Assembly: GCF_036013645.1 (NCBI RefSeq)
Contig: NZ_CP107869.1
Span: forward strand, 1,302,001 to 1,366,000
Length of the DNA: 64,000 nt
Direction of reading: 5' to 3'
DNA from: Streptomyces sp. NBC_00490
GTDB lineage: Bacteria > Actinomycetota > Actinomycetes > Streptomycetales > Streptomycetaceae
Part shown: positions 14,966 to 22,974 of the stretch, piece by piece
Layout: each line of letters starts with the position of its first letter
Numbering within the stretch: position 1 is the first letter of the stretch
Made by a program: the position numbers and the translations under genes
The notes under the pieces: generated by a model
The model's database searches: none
Told to the model about the DNA's origin: nothing
Seen by the model: the letters and a program-made list of their open reading frames with translations, nothing else

Positions 14966-17323
14966 CTACTCCGTGCGCAACGCCGTCGCCGTGCGGGCCT
15001 TGGCCGCCCAGCCCGCCGGGAGCAGCGCGCCCAGCACGGCGATGCCGACCCCGGCCAGACCCAGCAGGACCAGTTCGAGAGCGTCGTACACCTCCAGGAC
15101 CGACGGCGGCAGCCCGGTGCCCGCGGCCTCCGCCATCTCCGGCAGCACGAAGCCGTGCAGGGCGAAGCCGGCCGGCACCCCGACGAGTCCGCCGAAGAGG
15201 CCGATCCCGGCCACCGAGGCGAGCACGAGGCTCACGGTCTGCCGCGGCGTCATCCCCAGCGCCTTGCACACCCCCAGGTCATGGACGCGCTCCCGGGTGT
15301 CGAGGACCACGGAGTTGAGGACCCCGAGTCCGGCCACGGAGACGAGCATCAGGGTGAGGAGCGCGGCCATCGCGTTCAGGACGATGAGGAGGTTGTCCTG
15401 CTCGGAGAGGGAGTTGGCGAAGGCGTCGGCGCCCAGCGGCTCCACTGCCGCGGCGAGTGCCTCGGCGTACTCGGTCGGGGAGACGCCGTCCTTCACGTCG
15501 ACCCGGAACTCGGTGGGCTCGACGGCCGGGAAGTCGGCGATGTCCGCGTGGATCTCCAGCGTGTCGTCGGAGGTGTCGAAGGCCTCGCCCACGATCCGCA
15601 GGGTGGCCGTGTCCTCGCCGGCGGTCACCCGCACGGTGTCGCCGATCTCGGTGCCGGTGGTCTCCAGGAAGTGGGAGGAGACGATGACCTGGCCGGGGCC
15701 GGTGATCCAGTGGCCGGAGATCATCGCGTAGCTGCCGGAGCTCGAGTCACCGTCGTAGAGGGTGACCCGGACGGTGCCGGAGACTCCGGGCACGGTGGCC
15801 TCCTGCTGGGCCACGCCGTAGTAGAGGGCGGTGCCCGGCTGTGCCTTGATGGCGGCGCTCACCTTCGCCGGATCGGCCGGCTCGCGGGTGGGGGTGTTCG
15901 GTGCGGGGACGTGTTGGCCCTTGCCGATGGTGGGACCGCCCGCGAAGACGCTCACGTCGTTGCGGCTCTCGGGGTCCCCGGCCGCCGCCACCTCGTTCAG
16001 CGACGAGGTCAGCCCCAGCGCGAAGGTCGCCGCGACCGTGCCGAAGGCCACGGCGAGGAGCATCGCGAGGGTACGGACCGGGTGGGCGAAGGGGCTCGCC
16101 AGACCGTAGGTCACCGCGCGGGGCAGCGGCAGCCGGCCCGCCGCCCGGTGCGCCCACTGGCCGCGTCCCGTCCGGGGGGCCCGGCCGACGGCGATCGCCT
16201 CCGCGGTCCGCAGCCGCCCGGCCCGCAGCGCGGGGACCAGCGCCGCGACCCCGACGACGAGCAGGGCGACGGCCGCCACCAGGACGTCCACCCACCAGGC
16301 GACCGTCAGCGAGACCGTGCCGTAGACCGTCTCGGTGTCCTCCAGGAGCGGCAGGGCCATGAGGTTGCCGAGGACGACACCCAACGCGATACCGGCGCCG
16401 GCCGGGAGGAGCGCCTGGGCGATGTAGGCGCGGACGACTTCGCGCGGGGTGAAGCCGATGGCCTTGAGGATGCCGATCCTGCGCAGGCTGGTCCCGACCG
16501 CGCCGCTGATGACGCTGCCGACGATGATCACCGACATGACGATGCCGAGCACGCCGAAGGCGATGAGGAACGGGATCGTCGGGGCGGCGTTCTGGTCGGC
16601 GGCCCGCTTGGTGTCCAGGTAGGACTGGCTGCCGAGGAGCGCACCGGACGGCACGGCGGCCGCGAGCCGCTTCCGGTCGGCGGCGATCTGGCTCGTGGTG
16701 CCGGCGGAGTCGAAGCGGTAGAGCATCTGGCTCGTGACCGGGGTGTCCTTCGACCCGAGTGCCCGCACCTGGGCGGGGGTCGCCCAAGCGTCGGCGGTCT
16801 TGCCGACGGACAGGGCGAATCCGACGATGGTGAGCGTCGGGCTGTTGTCGGCGTCCGAGGCCTTGAGGGTGGAGCCCAGCTTGAAGGCGGGGCCCTCGAA
16901 GGACTCCGAGAGCGCGATCTCACCGGTCTTCGTCGGCCACCGGCCCTCCTTGAGATCCAGTCGCTCCACGTCGCTGTCCGGGTCGGACCGGCCGACCAGT
17001 GTCATCGCCGGTGTCTGCCGCCCCTCGTCGTCCACCCCGTGGATCGTCGTGGACGGGTAGGGCCCCGCGGTCCCGGTGACGCCGTCCAGCGTGCGCGTGG
17101 CCGTCAGCTGGGCCGTACTCACCTTGGCCGGGTCGAACTCCGCGGTGAGATGGGCCCCGTTCTGCCGGGAGAAGGCGCGGTCGAAGGGGGCGTTGGTGGC
17201 GACCATGAGCGAGCCGGCGACCACCGCCGAGGCCACGGCCATCATCGTGGCCAGGGCGATCACCACGGTCTGCACCCGGCGCCGCCCGACCCCGGACCGT
17301 ACGACCCGGCCGAGGGCGCTCAT
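14966..17323 (-). CDS. ABC exporter permease with two FtsX domains
   Basis: A 785-residue permease of the MacB/FtsX type: one N-terminal transmembrane helix, a large extracellular domain, then three helices around residues 250-400 that include IGILKAIGFTPREVVRAYIAQALL. A second unit follows at about 420-785 with another extracellular domain and VHDLGVCKALGMTPRQTVSLVLASVAG. Two FtsX signatures in one chain mean it probably acts without a second permease. The start overlaps the ATPase stop by ATGA, so the two genes are translationally coupled. The divergent two-component system suggests envelope-stress or antimicrobial-peptide control. The cargo is unknown. Confidence 0.9.
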   Translation of the reverse strand: MSALGRVVRSGVGRRRVQTVVIALATMMAVASAVVAGSLMVATNAPFDRAFSRQNGAHLTAEFDPAKVSTAQLTATRTLDGVTGTAGPYPSTTIHGVDDEGRQTPAMTLVGRSDPDSDVERLDLKEGRWPTKTGEIALSESFEGPAFKLGSTLKASDADNSPTLTIVGFALSVGKTADAWATPAQVRALGSKDTPVTSQMLYRFDSAGTTSQIAADRKRLAAAVPSGALLGSQSYLDTKRAADQNAAPTIPFLIAFGVLGIVMSVIIVGSVISGAVGTSLRRIGILKAIGFTPREVVRAYIAQALLPAGAGIALGVVLGNLMALPLLEDTETVYGTVSLTVAWWVDVLVAAVALLVVGVAALVPALRAGRLRTAEAIAVGRAPRTGRGQWAHRAAGRLPLPRAVTYGLASPFAHPVRTLAMLLAVAFGTVAATFALGLTSSLNEVAAAGDPESRNDVSVFAGGPTIGKGQHVPAPNTPTREPADPAKVSAAIKAQPGTALYYGVAQQEATVPGVSGTVRVTLYDGDSSSGSYAMISGHWITGPGQVIVSSHFLETTGTEIGDTVRVTAGEDTATLRIVGEAFDTSDDTLEIHADIADFPAVEPTEFRVDVKDGVSPTEYAEALAAAVEPLGADAFANSLSEQDNLLIVLNAMAALLTLMLVSVAGLGVLNSVVLDTRERVHDLGVCKALGMTPRQTVSLVLASVAGIGLFGGLVGVPAGFALHGFVLPEMAEAAGTGLPPSVLEVYDALELVLLGLAGVGIAVLGALLPAGWAAKARTATALRTE

Positions 17324-18012
17324 CGCACGGCCTCCGTCCGGGTGTCGAGGGCGAGGTGTCCGTCGACCAGGTGGATCGTGCGGCTCGCGCACGCCTCGGC
17401 GAGGGCCGGGTCGTGGGTGACGAGCACGATGGTCTGCCCGCCGCGGTGCAGGTCGACCAGCAGCTCCCGGACGTCCGCGCCCGAGGCGCTGTCCAGAGCG
17501 CCGGTCGGCTCGTCGGCGAGCAGCAGCGCCGGCCGGTTGACCAACGCCCGGGCCACCGCGACCCGTTGGCGCTCGCCGCCGGAGAGCCGGCCGGGGTAGG
17601 CGCGGGCGTGCTTCTGGATGCCCAGCACCTCCATGAGTTCCCCGGCCCGGGTGGCCGCCTTGCGCCGGGAGGTGCCGGTCAGCTGGGCGGGCAGCTGGAT
17701 GTTGTCGGCGACGGTGAGGTCGTCGAGCAGGTTGAAGAACTGGAAGACCATGCCGATCTGTTCGCGTCGGAACCGGGCCAGCGCGTGCTCGCCCATCCGG
17801 TCGACCCGCTGTCCGGCCACGGTCACGGTGCCGGTGGTGGGCTTGTCGAGGCCCGCGACGAGGTTCAGCAGGGTGGACTTGCCGCTGCCGGAGGGGCCGG
17901 TGACGGCGAGGGCCTCGCCCTGGGCGACACCGAGGTCGATCGGTCCGAGCGCGGGTGCGCCGGCACTGTCGTAGCGCTTTGCCACGCCCGTCAGTTCGAT
18001 CACATGAGTCAT
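17320..18012 (-). CDS. ABC transporter ATP-binding protein (MacB/LolD type)
   Basis: A 230-residue nucleotide-binding subunit. Walker A GPSGSGKST (39-47), Q-loop FQFFNLL, signature LSGGERQRVAVARAL (143-157), Walker B LLLADEPTGALD (163-174) and switch His200 (VTHD) are all intact. The signature and spacing are those of the LolD/MacB exporter group. ATG 18012 is chosen because the family begins MxxVIELTGVxKRY. It is the first gene of a two-gene operon with the FtsX permease and is divergent from a histidine kinase. Confidence 0.95.
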   Translation of the reverse strand: MTHVIELTGVAKRYDSAGAPALGPIDLGVAQGEALAVTGPSGSGKSTLLNLVAGLDKPTTGTVTVAGQRVDRMGEHALARFRREQIGMVFQFFNLLDDLTVADNIQLPAQLTGTSRRKAATRAGELMEVLGIQKHARAYPGRLSGGERQRVAVARALVNRPALLLADEPTGALDSASGADVRELLVDLHRGGQTIVLVTHDPALAEACASRTIHLVDGHLALDTRTEAVR

Positions 18013-18217
18013 GGAGTCGGTCCTCGCGTCGAAGGGGTTCCGGCTCAGCGAAGGTAGGGGCGCGGGCTCGTGCGCCGCGTCGCCCGGGGCACCGACATGG
18101 GGCCCTTCCCGCGGAGGACCCGATCGCGGGGTCATCCCTGCGATGTACGCCAGGAGGACGGTTCGTCGGCCTCACAGGCGGACGCGTCCGCGGCGGCACG
18201 GGCGCCACAATGTGCCG

Positions 18218-19501
18218 ATGGAGACCGTGAACCGTTGGCTGCGTCAGGTGCGTGCCGCCGTGCGGCCGGAGCCGAGGCGTACCCCGCTGTCGCGGCGTGC
18301 GGTCAGTGCCGACGTCGTCCTTGCGGTGCTGCTGACCGCGGTCGCGCTGCTGGTGGCGGCGCGCTATCCCGGCGACGGGCCCGCCAGCCTGGGGAACGTG
18401 CGGTACGGGGCCCCGGACGCGCCCGTTCCTCCCGAGCCGCCGGGACCGCGGTTCATGCCGGAAGAGGAGTACGCCACGCCCTGGCCGCTGATCGTCCTGT
18501 CGGCGCTGCCTCTCGCCGTCCGGCGCAGGTTCCCGCTCGCCGCGTTCGCGGTGCTGATGACCGCGGTGCTGGCCATCGGTGACGACGCCTCCTGGATCAA
18601 CGTGCTGACCTGTGTCATCGCCGCGTACAGCGCCGTCATGCACAGCCGGCACCGGACGGTGGCGACGGCGGCGATGGTCTTCGCGGCGGTGCTGGCCGGC
18701 TTCGCCTTCCGGGAGACGGAGCCCATCCTGCCGGGGTGGTCGAGCCCCGCGGTGGTCCTGCTCATCGCAGGGGTGACGGCCGGTCTCGTCCGCTACTGGC
18801 GGCGGCGTCTGTCGGCCGACCGCGAGCGGCTCGCCCAGTTCCAGCGGGACCAGGAGGAGGCGACGCACCGGGCCGTGGAGGAGGAACGGGCCCGTATAGC
18901 CGCCGAGTTGCACGACGTCGTGACCCACAATGTGAGCGTGATGGTCATTCAGGCGGGGGCGGCGCGCAAGGTGATGGACGTGGCGCCGCAGCGGTCGAAG
19001 GAAGCGCTGCTGGCGGTCGAGGCGGGCGGCCGGGCCGCGATGGCCGAACTGCGCCATGTGATGGGCCTGTTGGCCGCCCCGGACGCGGATCAGCCCGACG
19101 CCCTGGAACCCCAGCCCGGTCTCGCGCAGCTCGACGCGCTGATCGTGCGGGTGCGCGGCGCCGGGACTCCGGTGGGCGTCGCGGTCTCGCTCCCGCCGGA
19201 TCCGCTGCCGCCCGGGATCGATCTGACGGCGTACCGCGTCGTGCAGGAGGCGCTGACGAACACGATCAAACACGCGCCGGGCGCGGAAGCCTCGGTCGTG
19301 CTCGGCTACGCCGAGGAGGTCCTCCAGATCGAGGTCATCGACACCGGAGCCGTCCGTGACGCTCCGCGGACGGAGGGGAACGGCCGCGGGCTGATCGGGC
19401 TGCGCGAGCGACTCGCGGTCTACGGCGGCGAGTTGACCGCAGGTCCGACCCTCGCCGGCGGCTACCGCGTCAAGGCCCTCCTCCCGTGGCGGACGGCATG
19501 A
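18218..19501 (+). CDS. Sensor histidine kinase, DesK/NarX-like (HisKA_3)
   Basis: A 427-residue membrane kinase. About five hydrophobic helices span residues 31-195 with short loops and one proline-rich external loop (58-85), so the signal is probably sensed in the membrane. The dimerisation and phospho-acceptor box ARIAAELHDVVTHNVSVMV has His232; the ATPase domain has the N-box VQEALTNTIKHA and the G-box GNGRGLIGLRERL. It overlaps the response regulator by ATGA. The divergent ABC exporter is the likely regulated target, as in other Streptomyces modules that detect cell-envelope antibiotics. Confidence 0.92.
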   Translation: METVNRWLRQVRAAVRPEPRRTPLSRRAVSADVVLAVLLTAVALLVAARYPGDGPASLGNVRYGAPDAPVPPEPPGPRFMPEEEYATPWPLIVLSALPLAVRRRFPLAAFAVLMTAVLAIGDDASWINVLTCVIAAYSAVMHSRHRTVATAAMVFAAVLAGFAFRETEPILPGWSSPAVVLLIAGVTAGLVRYWRRRLSADRERLAQFQRDQEEATHRAVEEERARIAAELHDVVTHNVSVMVIQAGAARKVMDVAPQRSKEALLAVEAGGRAAMAELRHVMGLLAAPDADQPDALEPQPGLAQLDALIVRVRGAGTPVGVAVSLPPDPLPPGIDLTAYRVVQEALTNTIKHAPGAEASVVLGYAEEVLQIEVIDTGAVRDAPRTEGNGRGLIGLRERLAVYGGELTAGPTLAGGYRVKALLPWRTA

Positions 19502-20181
19502 GCGGGCCGGAGCTGCGCGCCGTGATCGCCGACGACCAGGCCCTCGTACGGACCGGCTTCGGGATGATCCTCGCCGCGGACGGCATCGAGGTGACCGCCG
19601 AGGCCGCCGACGGGGCGGCGGCGGTCGACGCGGTCCGCCGTACCCGGCCGGACGTGGTCCTCATGGACATCCGGATGCCGGGCATGGACGGGATCGAGGC
19701 CACGCGCCGCATCCTCTCGGAGGAGGGCGCGGACGGCCCCCGGGTCATCATCCTCACCACGTACGACCTCGACCACTACGTGTACGCCGCGCTCACCGCC
19801 GGCGCCAGCGGCTTCCTGCTCAAGGACGTCACCCCGGAGCATCTGGTGGCCTCCGTACGCCTGGTGCAGTCCGGGGACGCCCTGCTCGCGCCGGCGATCA
19901 CCCGCCGGCTCATCGAGCGCTTCGCGCACCGCGAGGAGGCCCGCCCGGCTCCCGGCCCGCACCGCGACCTCTCCGACCTGACACCGCGCGAGACGGAGGT
20001 GCTCCGGCTGCTGGCGACAGGGCTGAGCAACGCCGAGCTCGCCGACCGGCTCTTCCTCAGCCCGACCACGGTCAAGACCCACGTCGGCCGCATCCTGTCG
20101 AAGCTGGATCTGCGCGACCGCGTCCAGGCGGTCGTCCTGGCCTACGAGACCGGGCTGATCACCCCGGGCGGAACGGACTGA
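19498..20181 (+). CDS. LuxR/NarL-family response regulator
   Basis: A 227-residue regulator. The receiver has the acidic pocket ADDQ, phospho-acceptor Asp57 (VVLMDIRMPGMDG), Thr87/Thr88 and Lys109 (GFLLKD). The C-terminal LuxR helix-turn-helix runs LTPRETEVLRLLATGLSNAELADRLFLSPTTVKTHVGRIL. The ATG at 19498 gives the ATGA overlap with the kinase; a GTG at 19486 is also in frame. Its target is probably the divergent ABC exporter and its own operon. Confidence 0.94.
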   Translation: MSGPELRAVIADDQALVRTGFGMILAADGIEVTAEAADGAAAVDAVRRTRPDVVLMDIRMPGMDGIEATRRILSEEGADGPRVIILTTYDLDHYVYAALTAGASGFLLKDVTPEHLVASVRLVQSGDALLAPAITRRLIERFAHREEARPAPGPHRDLSDLTPRETEVLRLLATGLSNAELADRLFLSPTTVKTHVGRILSKLDLRDRVQAVVLAYETGLITPGGTD

Positions 20182-20188
20182 AAACCGC

Positions 20189-20217
20189 GGGACGTCCCCG
20201 GCACCGCCGGTTACCGT
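20189..20217 (+). promoter_or_regulatory. Promoter for a leaderless alanine leader peptide
   Basis: GGGACG (20189-20194), 17 bases, TACCGT (20212-20217), then 6 bases to the ATG at 20224. The TANNNT box at this distance predicts transcription starting at or next to the start codon. Confidence 0.5.
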
Positions 20218-20223
20218 GGATCC

Positions 20224-20292
20224 ATGGAGGTCATCGAGCACACCCACACCGCAGCCGCGCGAGCGACCAGCTCCCCGGCTGCCGACGCCTGA
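20224..20292 (+). CDS. Alanine-rich leader peptide of the alaS-like gene
   Basis: A 22-codon ORF ending in TGA, 106 bases upstream of the alaS-like gene. Seven of 22 residues are alanine. Three consecutive alanine codons (GCA GCC GCG, codons 10-12, 20251-20259) are followed by Ala14, Ala19, Ala20 and Ala22; the C-terminal part reads TSSPAADA. It is too short to be an enzyme, lies directly after a -10 box and is followed by mutually exclusive RNA pairings, as expected for a transcription-attenuation leader that senses alanyl-tRNA. Streptomyces proteins are already alanine-rich, so composition alone is weak evidence; the placement of the triplet inside RNA segment 1 is the stronger point. Confidence 0.55.
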   Translation: MEVIEHTHTAAARATSSPAADA

Positions 20293-20330
20293 CCTCACAC
20301 CTCCCCCGGCGGCCGGAAACGGACCGCCGG
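20251..20330 (+). promoter_or_regulatory. Candidate ribosome-mediated attenuator (Ala) for alaS-like gene
   Basis: Segment 1 GCAGCCG (20251-20257, the alanine codons themselves) pairs 7/7 with segment 2 CGGCTGC (20276-20282). Segment 2, extended to CCGGCTGCCG (20275-20284), pairs over 10 bp with one G-U against segment 3 CGGCGGCCGG (20307-20316). Segment 3 is also the left arm of the terminator-like hairpin 20306-20330. A ribosome stalled on Ala10-12 would mask segment 1 and favour 2:3; a ribosome reaching the stop would cover segment 2 and favour 3:4. Confidence 0.5.
20306..20330 (+). terminator. GNRA-loop attenuator hairpin before the alaS-like gene
   Basis: CCGGCGGCCG pairs with CGG-A-CCGCCGG: ten base pairs with one bulged A, closed by a GAAA tetraloop. 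A pyrimidine-rich stretch follows from about 20341. It lies 69 bases before the start codon of the alaS-like gene and after the leader-peptide stop. Confidence 0.55.
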
Positions 20331-20398
20331 TGCAGTGCGCCCTTTCCTTCTCTGTCCCCGCGGCTCTTTCCGGTCCCCCGACCCGAAGGAACACCGCC

Positions 20399-21574
20399 AT
20401 GAACACGGACCGGATCCTGCGCACCTTCACGGACTTCTACGTCGAGCGCGGACACCACCTCATCACCGGCACCACCCTGCTGCCGCCGCCCTCGGACCCG
20501 GTGCTGTTCACCACGTCCGGCATGCACCCCCTCACCCCGTACCTGGAAGGCCGCCCGCACCCTCACGGCCGGCGCCTGGTCAACGTCCAGCGCTGTCTGC
20601 GCACCACCGACCTCGACGAGATCGGCGACTCCACGCATCTGACGGTCTTCGAGATGCTGGGCTCCTGGTCGCTCGGCGACTACGGCCATTCACAGAGCCT
20701 GCGCTGGGGATACGAGCTGCTGCACGACGGATTCGGCATCCCTGACGGGCAGTTGTACGTCACGATCTTCGGCGGGGACGACCAGGTCGGACCCGACACC
20801 GAATCCCTGCGCACCTGGCGGGAGTTGGGAATGCCAGTGGAACGGACCCGCGAGGACAACTGGTGGTCCAACGGCCCCGTAGGCCCGTGCGGCCCCGACT
20901 CGGAGATCTTCGTCTGGACCGGTGACACCCCACCGGAGGGCACCCCCACCACCGACCCGCGCTGGGTCGAGGTCTGGAACCACGTCAGCATGCGCTACCG
21001 CCGCCACGAGAACGGCGGCCTCTCCCCACTGTCGCGGCCCTCCATCGACACGGGCATGGGTCTGGAACGCCTCGTGACCGTCCTCCAGGGGCACGACTCG
21101 GTCTACGACACCGACCTGTTCGAGCCCTGGACGCGACTGCTTCCACCCCTGTGGGACCTGGACGGGACGCCGTCACTGCGGCTGGTCTGCGACCATCTGC
21201 GGTCCGGCATCGTCGTCATCGGCGACGGAGTACGGCCGTCCAACACCGGCCGTGGCTACGTTCTGCGGCGCCTGGTCCGCCGTGTCCTCACCACCCTCTG
21301 GCAGCACGACCCCACCCGCACCCTGTCCGACCTGCCGCCGGAACTCGTCGAGCACACCCTGGACCACTTCCGGCTGCCCGGCGGCTCCTCCCCGGTCCTC
21401 GAGGTGCTCCTGGACGAGGAGCACCGCTTCGGCAGGCTTCTCCAACAAGGCCGGCGGGTCCTCTCCCGCCCGCAGTACCAAGGGCAGTTGAGCGACGAGG
21501 ACTACCACTACCTCCATGACACCCACGGCCTGCCCCGCGATCTCGTCGTCGGGCTGCGGGGGCCGCGCCGCTAG
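20399..21574 (+). CDS. Short alanyl-tRNA synthetase-like protein (catalytic core only)
   Basis: A 391-residue class II synthetase core; full AlaRS has about 880. Conserved AlaRS elements are present: DPVLFTTSGMHPLTPYL, CLRTTDLDEIGDSTHLTVFEMLGSWSLGDY (motif 2 region), NWWSNGPVGPCGPDSEIF, VEVWNHVSMRYRR, SIDTGMGLERL (motif 3) and DGVRPSNTGRGYVLRRLVRR in the tRNA-binding helical part. The editing domain, the zinc-binding SxxHxxxH region and C-Ala are all absent. GAAGGAA precedes the ATG. It may aminoacylate a tRNA without proofreading, activate alanine for another purpose, or be a regulator. The upstream alanine leader suggests it responds to the alanyl-tRNA supply. Confidence 0.85.
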   Translation: MNTDRILRTFTDFYVERGHHLITGTTLLPPPSDPVLFTTSGMHPLTPYLEGRPHPHGRRLVNVQRCLRTTDLDEIGDSTHLTVFEMLGSWSLGDYGHSQSLRWGYELLHDGFGIPDGQLYVTIFGGDDQVGPDTESLRTWRELGMPVERTREDNWWSNGPVGPCGPDSEIFVWTGDTPPEGTPTTDPRWVEVWNHVSMRYRRHENGGLSPLSRPSIDTGMGLERLVTVLQGHDSVYDTDLFEPWTRLLPPLWDLDGTPSLRLVCDHLRSGIVVIGDGVRPSNTGRGYVLRRLVRRVLTTLWQHDPTRTLSDLPPELVEHTLDHFRLPGGSSPVLEVLLDEEHRFGRLLQQGRRVLSRPQYQGQLSDEDYHYLHDTHGLPRDLVVGLRGPRR

Positions 21575-21586
21575 ACTCCCCCGTCC

Positions 21587-22258
21587 ATGGACATGATCAC
21601 CGTCCCGGCCGGGCGGGTCACGCTGTCGGACCGCAGGACGCAGCGCAGTTGGGCGGTCGAGGTCGCGTCCTGCGAACTCGCGGCGCACCCCGTCACCCAG
21701 GCGCTGTACGAGCGGGTCACCGGTCTGCGTCCCGCCGCGGCCGACGGGGAGCGGCTGCCGGTCGAGGGCGTCTCGTGGTGGGACGCGGTCGGTTTCTGCA
21801 ACGCCCTGTCCGAGCGTGAGGGGCTCGAGCCCGCCTACCGTCTGTCCTCGGGCGGTGATCACGTCGACTGGCACGCCTCGGCCGACGGCTACCGGCTGCC
21901 GACCGAGGCGGAGTGGGAGCACGCGTGCCGCGCCGGGACGGCCGGCCCGCGCTACGGCCCCCTGGACGACATCGCGTGGTACCGCGGCAACTCGGGGGAG
22001 CGGATCCACGAGGTGGGCGGCAGGCGACCCAACGGGTGGGGGCTGCACGACACCCTCGGCAATGTGTGGGAGTGGTGCTGGGACGTGTACGACGCCGAGG
22101 TCTACGGCAGTTACCGGGTACTGCGCGGCGGGGGCTGGTTCGACGAGCACTGGAGCTGCCGGGCCTCCGTTCGGCGCCGCAGTCATCCCACGTTCCGGGT
22201 GGACGACGTGGGGTTCCGCGTGGCCAGGTCGGGTCGGTGCCGGGGCCCGGTGTCCTGA
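21587..22258 (+). CDS. SUMF1/formylglycine-generating-enzyme-fold protein
   Basis: A 223-residue C-type-lectin-like SUMF1 domain: AAHPVTQALYERVTG, PVEGVSWWDAVGFCNALSEREGLEPAYRL, GYRLPTEAEWEHACRAG, GWGLHDTLGNVWEWCWDVY and RVLRGGGWFDEHWSCRASVRRRSHP. The two copper-binding cysteines of true formylglycine-generating enzymes are not in the expected pattern; only one Cys follows the RGGGW signature. It is more likely a non-FGE member (binding or another oxidase role). It starts 12 bases after the alaS-like stop, with a TAGACT box overlapping that stop, and may be co-transcribed. Confidence 0.82.
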   Translation: MDMITVPAGRVTLSDRRTQRSWAVEVASCELAAHPVTQALYERVTGLRPAAADGERLPVEGVSWWDAVGFCNALSEREGLEPAYRLSSGGDHVDWHASADGYRLPTEAEWEHACRAGTAGPRYGPLDDIAWYRGNSGERIHEVGGRRPNGWGLHDTLGNVWEWCWDVYDAEVYGSYRVLRGGGWFDEHWSCRASVRRRSHPTFRVDDVGFRVARSGRCRGPVS

Positions 22259-22264
22259 GCGTTC

Positions 22265-22786
22265 TCAGGCGATGAGTGCCTGGTCCGGCGACCCCAGCTG
22301 CTCCAGGAGCCGGGCGTGGTGCAGTTCGGCCACGGGCGCGACCAGGTCGGGGTGGCGCAGCAGGGCCGCCGCCCGCCGGTCGTGCTCGTCCGGGGCGAGC
22401 AGGCGGCGGAACTCGAACGGCGTCCCGGCCGTGTGGTCGCCCTCCCCCACCGCGGCCACGGCGAGGCGGGCCAGTTCCGGGTCGGTCAGCAGACAGGCGG
22501 CCCAGCTCGCGACGACCTCGTCCACCCAGGTGCGCCAGGCCTCGTCGTCGCCGTCGTAGCGGTCCGCGCCGGTGATCCGGTCGAGTCGCGCGGCGCCGCC
22601 CGGGCCCGCCATCTCGACGAGTGCGGCATCCATCGCCGTGGGGTAGCGCAGCCATGCCGCGACCGTGACGGCCTGCCGGGCCTGCACCTCGCACAGGGCC
22701 GAGGCCAGGGCACCGCCGGGGGCGGCGTAGGCGCAGGTCAGCCACTGGGAGGTGGCCGCGATGACCGGGGAGAGAGCTGCGTGCAC
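22265..22786 (-). CDS. Hypothetical actinobacterial protein
   Basis: I do not recognise this family. It is a mostly helical, acidic, soluble protein of about 173 residues with regular alanine/leucine helices: WLTCAYAAPGGALASALCEVQARQAVTVAAWLRYPTAM, DDEAWRTWVDEVVASWAACLLTDPELARLAVAAVG and PDLVAPVAELHHARLLEQLG. There is no signal peptide or membrane helix. The GTG at 22786 is a guess because no good ribosome-binding site is visible; the frame stays open upstream into the promoter region of the divergent transporter operon. Codon usage is typical of a real Streptomyces gene. It converges on the SUMF1-like gene. Confidence 0.55.
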   Translation of the reverse strand: MHAALSPVIAATSQWLTCAYAAPGGALASALCEVQARQAVTVAAWLRYPTAMDAALVEMAGPGGAARLDRITGADRYDGDDEAWRTWVDEVVASWAACLLTDPELARLAVAAVGEGDHTAGTPFEFRRLLAPDEHDRRAAALLRHPDLVAPVAELHHARLLEQLGSPDQALIA

Positions 22787-22891
22787 TGGGGAACCGTCCG
22801 AACCGCTGCTGGGGCGAGTGCGGAAACGGTAGCCCGTGGAGGGGGTCCGTGGGGGAAGTTGTGACCTCGGTGAAATCTCCGATCCATGTCT

Positions 22892-22921
22892 TGACATACC
22901 CCGGTAACGATTCTTAGCTTG
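22892..22921 (+). promoter_or_regulatory. Promoter of the aldarate uptake/catabolism operon
   Basis: TTGACA (22892-22897), 18 bases, TAGCTT (22916-22921): a consensus -35 and a TANNNT -10. This is one of the better sigma-70-like promoters in the window. It lies 53 bases before the start of the binding-protein gene. Confidence 0.65.
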
Positions 22922-22937
22922 GGCGATCATTTAGATT

Positions 22938-22954
22938 CGTGAAGCCGGTTCACG
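22938..22954. promoter_or_regulatory. Palindromic operator candidate after the operon promoter
   Basis: CGTGAA-GCCGG-TTCACG: perfect 6-bp arms with a 5-bp spacer, 16 bases downstream of the -10 box and 20 bases before the ATG at 22975. The location fits repression by a dimeric sugar-acid regulator encoded elsewhere. Confidence 0.5.
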
Positions 22955-22974
22955 GATATGAACGGAGAAAGCTC

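Noticed and set aside
14966..19273. Very long minus-strand open frame joining the ABC permease with sequence opposite the ATPase and histidine kinase
   Set aside because: Only the part to 17323 has permease sequence; the rest is Arg/Pro-rich antisense of two well-supported genes, a normal effect of high GC at third positions.
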